A stretch of DNA of 49,690 bases, taken from NCBI GenBank assembly GCA_026398895.1, contig JAPLRZ010000029.1, positions 1 through 49,690 on the forward strand, in the 5' to 3' direction. Below are positions 43,535-49,690 of this stretch, in pieces; within the stretch, counting starts at the first letter, position 1, and each line of letters opens with the position of its first letter. Below the pieces are notes generated by a model. The model was given only the letters and a program-made list of their open reading frames with translations. It did not search any database and was not told where the DNA came from. Source of the DNA: Methylococcales bacterium (GTDB taxonomy: Bacteria; Pseudomonadota; Gammaproteobacteria; Methylococcales; Methylomonadaceae). The translations under genes and the position numbers were made by a program.

Positions 43535-44635
43535 TTAGTAATTGGTGTTTAAAATATTGTTACCCGTGCGCGGCCAAGAAGTTAATACGGCTTTAACAAC
43601 GGTAGCTAATGGAATGGCTAAAAATACCCCCCAAAAACCCCATAAGCCGCCAAAAAATAAAATCGCGATAATAATGGCAACAGCGTGTAAATTAACGGCT
43701 TCTGAAAATAATAGTGGCACTAAAATAACACCGTCTAAGGCTTGAATAATGCTATAAGCTATCAGTGTATACATAAAATCATCACCGCTTAATCCCCATT
43801 GAAAATAAGCCACGCCTAATACTGGAAACGTTACTAAGGTCGCGCCAATATAGGGAATAATAACCTGCACTCCCATGAATACTGCCAGTAACATGGCATA
43901 ATTTAAATCCAATACTGTATAGGTTATAAAACTGACAAACCAGAGTATAAAGACTTCCGAAAATTTACCGTGAACATAATTACCAATTTGCTGATCTATT
44001 TCTTCCCAGACATGAACCGTTAAATAGCGTTCTTTGGGCATAAATTGAATAAGCCAAGACATTAATAATTCTTTATCTTTCATAAAGAAAAATACCATCA
44101 TGGGAACTAAAAATAAATAAATCATTAAGCTCACTAAGCCAACGACTGAGGCAGCAGACACTGATAATAAGTTTTGCGCATAACTCAACAGTTCTTTTTG
44201 CGAGGCAGTCATGATTTGTTGAATTTTGTTTTCGGAAAAAAACTGTGGGTAAACCTTAGGTAAGCGCATGACTTCGGTTTGCGCTTGTTTGAGAATACTA
44301 GGGATTTGTTGTACCAATTCGACTGCTTGTTCTGAGACCAATGGCAGTAAAAAAAATAATAAAAATCCTAATCCCACCATAAAACTTAAAAACACCAGAT
44401 ACACGGCAATTAACCGTGACACCTTCATTTTTTCAATTTTAATCACTAGCCCTTCCAATAGGTAGGCAAATACAATGGAAACAAAAACGGGCATCAGTAA
44501 ATCAGATAAGGAGTAAATCAGCACAAAACTAATGATTAAGGTTAATGCCAGTGATGCCGCTTGGGAATTTGGCAGCAGTCGCCTAATGCCTTCTTTTAAA
44601 AAGTGCAGATTTACAAATTGGTTTTGGGTTGTCAT
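43535..44635 (-). CDS. AI-2E family transporter (PerM/YdiK-like)
   Basis: A 366-residue polytopic membrane protein. It has the family layout of two N-terminal helices, a soluble segment (about 95-160), and a C-terminal helix bundle with MGVQVIIPYIGATLVTFPVL and GFWGVFLAIPLATVVKAVL. Family members are linked variously to AI-2 export, Na+/H+ exchange or permeability; the substrate cannot be told from sequence. It is likely co-transcribed with ccmB 9 bases downstream, though the link looks incidental. Confidence 0.85.
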   Translation of the reverse strand: MTTQNQFVNLHFLKEGIRRLLPNSQAASLALTLIISFVLIYSLSDLLMPVFVSIVFAYLLEGLVIKIEKMKVSRLIAVYLVFLSFMVGLGFLLFFLLPLVSEQAVELVQQIPSILKQAQTEVMRLPKVYPQFFSENKIQQIMTASQKELLSYAQNLLSVSAASVVGLVSLMIYLFLVPMMVFFFMKDKELLMSWLIQFMPKERYLTVHVWEEIDQQIGNYVHGKFSEVFILWFVSFITYTVLDLNYAMLLAVFMGVQVIIPYIGATLVTFPVLGVAYFQWGLSGDDFMYTLIAYSIIQALDGVILVPLLFSEAVNLHAVAIIIAILFFGGLWGFWGVFLAIPLATVVKAVLTSWPRTGNNILNTNY

Positions 44636-44764
44636 AACGCGTAGAACCTATGGTATTTTTTGTAGCATTCTACTGAATTAATAGTTTTCCAGCACGGCTG
44701 TTTTTGAATTGCGCTGCTTCTCGCGTAAAATGAAGGTAATCCTAACAATAATTTGAGGCGATGA

Positions 44765-45733
44765 ATGCAACACGATGTATTTAATGGCGATGCTGATGGA
44801 TTGTGTGCCTTGTTGCAATTACGCTTTGCTCGGCCCGCTGACAGTGTGTTGATTACGGGCGTTAAAAGAGACATTGAGTTATTGGCTAAAGTAAACGCTC
44901 AAGCAGGCGATTATGTTACTGTATTGGATGTTTCGTTATCAAAAAATCGTGCCGAACTGGCTAGGGTATTGGAACAGGGAGCGAACGTATTTTATGTCGA
45001 TCATCATCAAGCGGGTGAGATTCCACAACATAATCAACTTAAAACCCTGATTAACACCGCTGCCAATATCTGTACCAGTTTATTGGTGGATGAATACCTT
45101 GCTGGTCAATACCGTGAATGGGCAGTAGTAGGTGCGTTTGGCGATAATTTAATTCCGCAAGCAGAAAAAGCGGCGCGTCTATTGTCGCTAACCACGGATG
45201 AATTGAAATCTCTGCAAAATTTAGGCGTGTGTATTAATTATAATAGTTACGGTGATAGTATTGCAGATTTGCATTTTGCTCCAGACACGTTGTATCAAGA
45301 AGCGTGTCCTTATGGGTCGCCGTTAGATTTTATTACTGATAAACGTGTCATTTATGAACAACTTACCGCCTCTTATAATGATGATATAGCGCAGGCATTA
45401 AAAATAAGTCCTGAATATCAATCTGATTTTGTGGCGGTTTATCTATTGCCTGATGCCGCATGGGCTAGACGTGTTAGCGGTGTATTGAGCAATGAACTGG
45501 CTAATCGACATCCAGACCGCGCTCATGCTGTGCTAAGTTATCGACCACGAGGTGATTATCAAGTCAGTGTTCGCGCTCCATTAACGAAACCAACAGGCGC
45601 GGATGAATTATGTTCGACGTTTGTTTCAGGTGGCGGGCGACAAAGTGCAGCGGGTATTAATCACTTACCGCCTGAGCAACTACCTATTTTTATTAACGCT
45701 TTTATACAACACTATGACGCTAAAAAATACTAA
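44765..45733 (+). CDS. DHH-family phosphoesterase
   Basis: A 322-residue protein of the DHH superfamily. [16 protein letters not shown] is the first metal motif, VLDVSLSKN the second and YVDHHQAG the DHH box. [11 protein letters not shown] near the C-terminus is the DHHA1 glycine motif. Relatives hydrolyse short oligonucleotides, cyclic dinucleotide products or pyrophosphate. GAGG lies 7 bases before ATG 44765. The last 20 bases overlap the cysC start. Confidence 0.8.
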   Translation: MQHDVFNGDADGLCALLQLRFARPADSVLITGVKRDIELLAKVNAQAGDYVTVLDVSLSKNRAELARVLEQGANVFYVDHHQAGEIPQHNQLKTLINTAANICTSLLVDEYLAGQYREWAVVGAFGDNLIPQAEKAARLLSLTTDELKSLQNLGVCINYNSYGDSIADLHFAPDTLYQEACPYGSPLDFITDKRVIYEQLTASYNDDIAQALKISPEYQSDFVAVYLLPDAAWARRVSGVLSNELANRHPDRAHAVLSYRPRGDYQVSVRAPLTKPTGADELCSTFVSGGGRQSAAGINHLPPEQLPIFINAFIQHYDAKKY

Positions 45734-46352
45734 TACCGTTTGGCATCATGCCACTATTACGCGTGAGGCTAGAGAAGTTTTACATAAGCATCGTAGCGTT
45801 ATTATTTGGTTTACAGGGTTGTCTGGATCTGGTAAATCAACCTTAGCTCATGCGGTGGAAGATTATCTTTACCATTTGGGTATTTCTACCTTTGTGCTGG
45901 ATGGCGATAATGTGCGTCACGGTTTATGCAGTGACTTGGGATTTAATGATAAAGATAGAATTGAAAATATTCGCCGTGTGGGTGAGCTGGCAAAACTGAT
46001 GATAGAAGCAGGCGTTATTACCCTCACTGCGTTTATTTCGCCGTTTAAATCAGATCGTAATACCGCTAGACACCTAGTACCTCATGGTGATTTTTTGGAA
46101 ATTTACTGTGAATGTGCGATTGAAACCTGTGAACAAAGAGACGTAAAAGGACTGTACAAAAAAGCCAGAGCAGGGCAAATCCCCTTTTTTACGGGCATAG
46201 GTTCACCCTATGAAGCTCCTGAAAATCCTGAGTTAGTGGTTGATACCCAAAATTTATCCTTGGAAGACAGTGTGCAACAAGTCATAGAATTGTTGGCGGA
46301 ACGCGGTATTATTCATATTCAACCCAACTTGCTAAACAAGGACAAAATATGA
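45714..46352 (+). CDS. cysC: Adenylyl-sulfate kinase
   Basis: A 212-residue kinase that makes PAPS from adenylyl sulfate. ATG 45714, within the end of the DHH gene, gives the normal N-terminus ([16 protein letters not shown]). It has P-loop [26 protein letters not shown], and [13 protein letters not shown] for substrate binding. It is not linked to cysND or cysH. It is in a coupled run with manC and galU, so PAPS may be for sulfation of a surface polymer rather than for cysteine synthesis (inference). Confidence 0.9.
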   Translation: MTLKNTNTVWHHATITREAREVLHKHRSVIIWFTGLSGSGKSTLAHAVEDYLYHLGISTFVLDGDNVRHGLCSDLGFNDKDRIENIRRVGELAKLMIEAGVITLTAFISPFKSDRNTARHLVPHGDFLEIYCECAIETCEQRDVKGLYKKARAGQIPFFTGIGSPYEAPENPELVVDTQNLSLEDSVQQVIELLAERGIIHIQPNLLNKDKI

Positions 46353-47746
46353 TTCCTGTGATTCTATCGGGCGGTTCAGGTACACGGCTTTGGCCGTTAT
46401 CGCGCGGTCAATATCCTAAGCAATTTCTGCCGCTGGTATCAAAATATACCTTGTTGCAAGATACTCTACTAAGATTATCTGGGCTTGCTGGGGTACAAGC
46501 ACCACTGGCAGTTTGTAACGAAGACCATCGTTTTATGATGGCGGAACAGCTATGGGAAATTAATGCCAAACCTGCGGCAATTATTCTCGAACCTGTCGGT
46601 AAAAATACCGCGCCTGCGATTACAATGGCTGCACTTAGCGCGGCTGAAGACGATATTTTGCTGGTACTGCCTGCCGATCATGTCATTGCTGATATTGCCG
46701 TTTTTCATCAGGCTATCGCACACGCCAAAATCTTGGCAGAGCAGGGCTTTTTAGTGACGTTTGGTATCGTACCGAATGAGCCAGAAACAGGCTACGGCTA
46801 TATTAAACGCGACATACACCAGCACGGCGCAGCCTTTAAAGTTGCCGCATTCGTAGAAAAACCTGATTTAGAGACCGCAAAAAGTTATTTACAAAGCGGT
46901 GATTATTTCTGGAATAGCGGAATGTTTGTTTTTAAAGCGGGTTGCTTTTTAAACGAATTGGAAAAATTTAATCCTACTATGTTGTCAGTGTGTAAAAATG
47001 CACTCAATGCTGCCCAAATAGATGTCGATTTTGTCCGCGTCGATAAAACCATTTTTTCTACCTGCCCAGCCGATTCTATTGACTATGCAGTGATGGAAAA
47101 AACCGATAAAGCCGTTGTCATTCCATTGGATGCAGGGTGGAATGATATAGGCTCGTGGTCGGCATTGTGGGATGTGGCTGAAAAAGATGCAGCGGGTAAT
47201 GCCTTGAGCGGTGATATTTTAACCATTGATACCGAAAATTCATTTATCTATAGCGATGATAAATTAGTGACTGTGATTGGGGTACGCGATTTAGTAGTGG
47301 TAGCCACCAAAGATGCAATCATGATTGCCAGTAAAGACAAAGTTCAAGACGTTAAACATATCGTTGAACAACTGAAAAAAGCTAACCGTAAAGAAGCTGA
47401 TATTCACCGTAAAGTCTACCGACCGTGGGGGCATTATGATTTAATTGATGAAGGTAATCGTCATCATACAAAGCGCATCGTGGTTAAACCAGGTGCGAAA
47501 CTATCGGTACAAAAACATCACCACCGTGCCGAACATTGGGTTGTTGTCAAAGGTACTGCACTGGTCAGTAGAGGGGATGAAACCCTGTTAATTACCGAAA
47601 ATGAATCCACTTATATTCCTGTAGGTATGATTCATTGTCTTGAAAATCCAGGTGTTATTCCGCTGGAAATTGTCGAAGTGCAATCTGGCAGCTATCTAGG
47701 AGAAGACGATATTGTTCGTTTTTCTGATCACTACGGACGCATTTAA
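46349..47746 (+). CDS. manC: Mannose-1-phosphate guanylyltransferase / mannose-6-phosphate isomerase
   Basis: A 465-residue bifunctional type II enzyme making GDP-mannose. The N-terminal nucleotidyltransferase has [45 protein letters not shown] and [10 protein letters not shown]. The C-terminal cupin (isomerase) has [25 protein letters not shown] and [12 protein letters not shown]. It overlaps cysC by ATGA. GDP-mannose feeds exopolysaccharide or LPS. Confidence 0.93.
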   Translation: MIPVILSGGSGTRLWPLSRGQYPKQFLPLVSKYTLLQDTLLRLSGLAGVQAPLAVCNEDHRFMMAEQLWEINAKPAAIILEPVGKNTAPAITMAALSAAEDDILLVLPADHVIADIAVFHQAIAHAKILAEQGFLVTFGIVPNEPETGYGYIKRDIHQHGAAFKVAAFVEKPDLETAKSYLQSGDYFWNSGMFVFKAGCFLNELEKFNPTMLSVCKNALNAAQIDVDFVRVDKTIFSTCPADSIDYAVMEKTDKAVVIPLDAGWNDIGSWSALWDVAEKDAAGNALSGDILTIDTENSFIYSDDKLVTVIGVRDLVVVATKDAIMIASKDKVQDVKHIVEQLKKANRKEADIHRKVYRPWGHYDLIDEGNRHHTKRIVVKPGAKLSVQKHHHRAEHWVVVKGTALVSRGDETLLITENESTYIPVGMIHCLENPGVIPLEIVEVQSGSYLGEDDIVRFSDHYGRI

Positions 47747-47774
47747 TATTTACATAACTATAAGGAAACCATTA

Positions 47775-48665
47775 ATGAGTACCATCACTAAAGTCACCAA
47801 AGCCGTATTCCCTGTTGCAGGTTTAGGAACTCGTTTCCTGCCTGCGACCAAGTCCGTTGCGAAAGAATTATTACCGATTGTTGATAAACCCTTGATTCAA
47901 TATGCCGTAGAAGAAGCGGTTGCCGCTGGTATTGATACGATGATATTTATCACAGGGCGCAGTAAAAATGCGATTATCGACCATTTCGACAAAGCCTACG
48001 AACTGGAAACCGAACTGGAAAACAAAAATAAAACCGAACTGTTGGCGTTACTGCGCAGCATCGTACCGCCTAATGTGTCATTCGTGTTTATTCGTCAACC
48101 TGAACCCTTAGGGCTAGGTCATGCGGTAGCCTGTGCCAAACCTGTGATTGGTGATGAACCGTTCGCCGTTATTTTAGCTGATGACTTGGTTGAAGATGCA
48201 ACACGCGGTTGCATGGCGCAAATGGTTAAATTATACGACGAACAACACTGCTCAATTTTAGCGGTAGAGCGCGTCAATCCTGCCGATACTGGCAGTTATG
48301 GCATCGTCAGAACAGGCGAAAGTTCAGGAACACACGCACCGATTGAACTGATTGTTGAAAAACCAAAACCCGAAGTCGCACCGTCCAATCTTGCCGTTAT
48401 CGGGCGTTATATTTTGACACCCGCCATTTTTGATAAACTCGCCACTACCGAAAGAGGCGCGGGCGGTGAAATTCAACTCACTGATGCCATTGCTGATTTA
48501 TTAAAAGACCAGCAAGTATTGGCGTTTGAATTTGAAGGTACACGTTATGACTGTGGCTCAAAACTAGGCTTTCTCATTGCCAATGTTGAGCATGGTTTAT
48601 TGCACAAAGAACTCAAAGATGATTTTTTAGTGTATTTAAAAAACCTGATGCAAAAGCTATCATAA
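47775..48665 (+). CDS. galU: UTP-glucose-1-phosphate uridylyltransferase
   Basis: A 296-residue enzyme making UDP-glucose. Start ATG 47775 has AAGGAA 9 bases upstream; a longer frame begins inside manC. It has the N-terminal site PVAGLGTRFLPATKSVAKEL, VDKPLIQYAVEEA, RQPEPLGLGHAV, LADDLV and FEGTRYDCGSKLGFL. It sits 28 bases after manC and is the third nucleotide-sugar/activated-group gene in this run. Confidence 0.95.
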   Translation: MSTITKVTKAVFPVAGLGTRFLPATKSVAKELLPIVDKPLIQYAVEEAVAAGIDTMIFITGRSKNAIIDHFDKAYELETELENKNKTELLALLRSIVPPNVSFVFIRQPEPLGLGHAVACAKPVIGDEPFAVILADDLVEDATRGCMAQMVKLYDEQHCSILAVERVNPADTGSYGIVRTGESSGTHAPIELIVEKPKPEVAPSNLAVIGRYILTPAIFDKLATTERGAGGEIQLTDAIADLLKDQQVLAFEFEGTRYDCGSKLGFLIANVEHGLLHKELKDDFLVYLKNLMQKLS

Positions 48666-48672
48666 ACAGTTG

Positions 48673-48708
48673 CAGGTTGGGGTGAGCTTTGCGAACCCCA
48701 ACAAACTA
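48673..48708. repeat. Short GGTTGGGG/CCCCAAC hairpin
   Basis: GGTTGGGG and CCCCAAC pair around GTGAGCTTTGCGAA in the galU-SIMPL gap. It resembles the GTAGGTTGGG palindromic class in abbreviated form. Confidence 0.5.
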
Positions 48709-48732
48709 CACAATCAACAAGAGACTAACCTA

Positions 48733-49485
48733 ATGGAAAAACAATTCACCACCGCAATGGCAATCCTAGGGCTAACCATCGCAATTGGTATGTCCAGTGC
48801 GGCGTTTATACTTGGTGTACAAGCCAAAAAAGCCGCATCCAGTCAACAATCTATTACCGTGAAAGGCTTGGCAGAAAAATCCATTGTTGCCGACACAGCG
48901 GAATGGACAGTCTCCGTTTCCGTCACCGCGCCTAATTTCGCCCAAGCACTCGCTAAACTACGCAGTGAACGTCCTGCCCTAGACAAATTCTTAATCGATC
49001 ACGCGCTGGACAAAACAGGCTGGCAAGAAGGTAATGAATCGGTTGTGCCACACATGGAAGAAGTTTCTTTACCCGATGGCGGCTCTAAGTCAGTACAAAA
49101 CGGTTTTGATGCCCATCAAGATATTGTCATCAGTACCAAAGACTTAACTAAAATAGTCACGGCAAATAAAGATTTTTTAAGTTTACAAGCCGAAAACCTT
49201 CCCTTTGAAGCTGACCCACCTTTATACCTAGTCGGTAATTTGGAAGACATAAAAATGTCACTAATCAGCGCGGCAACAGAAAATGCCCGTAAACGTGCCA
49301 ATGAATTCACCAAACAAGACGGCGTAGGCGTAGGTGTCATGCGCTCTGCCTCACAAGGTGCTTTTTATATTTTAGCGGCAGGAGCAGAAGCTGATACCGA
49401 AGATTACGGCGGCGTTTATGACAAATCCACCATCAATAAAACGGCTAAAGTGGTGGTAACGATTGTTTATAACATCGAATCGTAG
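48733..49485 (+). CDS. SIMPL (DUF541) domain protein
   Basis: A 250-residue envelope protein with one N-terminal membrane anchor (TTAMAILGLTIAIGMSSAAF) and a SIMPL domain. Key stretches are SITVKGLAEKSIVADTAEW, ALDKFLIDHALDK and ATENARKRANEFTKQ, with the end VVVTIVYNIES. The start is set at ATG 48733, since upstream codons fall in the hairpin. The family is often periplasmic; its function is unclear. It is not obviously linked to the polysaccharide genes before it. Confidence 0.85.
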   Translation: MEKQFTTAMAILGLTIAIGMSSAAFILGVQAKKAASSQQSITVKGLAEKSIVADTAEWTVSVSVTAPNFAQALAKLRSERPALDKFLIDHALDKTGWQEGNESVVPHMEEVSLPDGGSKSVQNGFDAHQDIVISTKDLTKIVTANKDFLSLQAENLPFEADPPLYLVGNLEDIKMSLISAATENARKRANEFTKQDGVGVGVMRSASQGAFYILAAGAEADTEDYGGVYDKSTINKTAKVVVTIVYNIES

Positions 49486-49525
49486 CTACTGCTCAAGTCT
49501 TTAATAGTCTTGTAGTTAAACAAAA

Positions 49526-49690
49526 GGTACGCACAGCGTCACTGCCCACAGTTAAGAAATAAGGCTTATAAATCAATATACTATGTAACGTGAAAATTTA
49601 CACCATCGACTTAAACCGTTCGTGCTGAGCGTGTCGAAGCATGGACGGTTTAAGTCGATGGTCACGGATTTTTCCATTCATCCTTCGACA
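49526..49690. repeat. MITE-like repeat, copy 2 (inverted, truncated by window end)
   Basis: It reverse-matches 7229-7372: GGTACGCACAGCGTCACTGC at the left tip, then ATAAGGCTTATAAATCAATA, the ACCATCGACTTAAACC palindrome and GGATTTTTCC. The palindrome here (49602-49662) carries a 29-base insertion of the TTCGTGCTGAGCGTGTCGAA type at its exact centre, so one repeat class has entered another. Confidence 0.75.

Overview
The window looks like a chromosomal segment from a low-to-medium GC gammaproteobacterium rich in REP-like palindromic repeats. A methanotroph-like (Methylococcales) lineage is my best guess. The hints are a reductase closely resembling the soluble methane monooxygenase reductase MmoC, an exosortase-A-associated gene pair, the b-delta style ATP synthase (N-ATPase) genes and the dense short palindromic repeats. 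This is inference from gene content; no rRNA or species marker is present. Layout, left to right: (1) A PD-(D/E)XK nuclease/SF2 helicase with C-terminal helicase-associated repeats (137-2713, minus). (2) An incomplete N-type F1Fo ATPase operon, atpB-E-F-A-G (2970-7015, plus). It lacks the usual upstream beta, epsilon, Q and R genes and has an altered Walker A in the alpha subunit. (3) A 235-bp MITE-like repeat, then an exosortase-A-type PLP decarboxylase/acyl-CoA ligase pair and two metal transporters (GDT1/TMEM165 type and ZIP type), all on minus. (4) A tRNA-Thr(CGU) flanked by an integrase relic and two transposase relics (12058-13871). (5) DUF1287, DUF1456, trpE and trpG (plus). (6) A solitary protein with an RN-x3-H motif. 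(7) Heptosyltransferase waaC, with an overlapping ATPase-PIN nuclease pair behind it. (8) An MmoC-like reductase, ilvE, and divergent dbpA. (9) A repeat-rich stretch with a response-regulator fragment, then a chaperone-usher-type fimbrial locus on minus: usher, PapD-like chaperone, a minor subunit and a tandem array of pilins, intact and decayed. (10) A divergent OmpR/EnvZ-type two-component system (34059-36100). (11) An M50B metalloprotease, a multicopper oxidase, an SDR protein, radA, uppP, an orphan ccmB, an AI-2E family permease, and a translationally coupled DHH-cysC-manC run followed by galU and a SIMPL protein. The best candidate for an under-described system is the fimbrial locus. Pilin-promoter segments are duplicated, and each carries a symmetric four-box TGTTACA operator with boxes exactly 10 bp apart. 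One of these lies in the pilin/response-regulator divergent promoter, which suggests that the neighbouring OmpR-like regulator drives the array. One pilin has been broken by two palindromic repeat elements. Other points of interest are the ATPase-PIN pair with a full D-E-D-D nuclease signature, the truncated and possibly degenerate N-ATPase, and a family of intergenic repeats sharing one fold (GGAGT/ACTCC outer stem around two hairpins) with different stem sequences.
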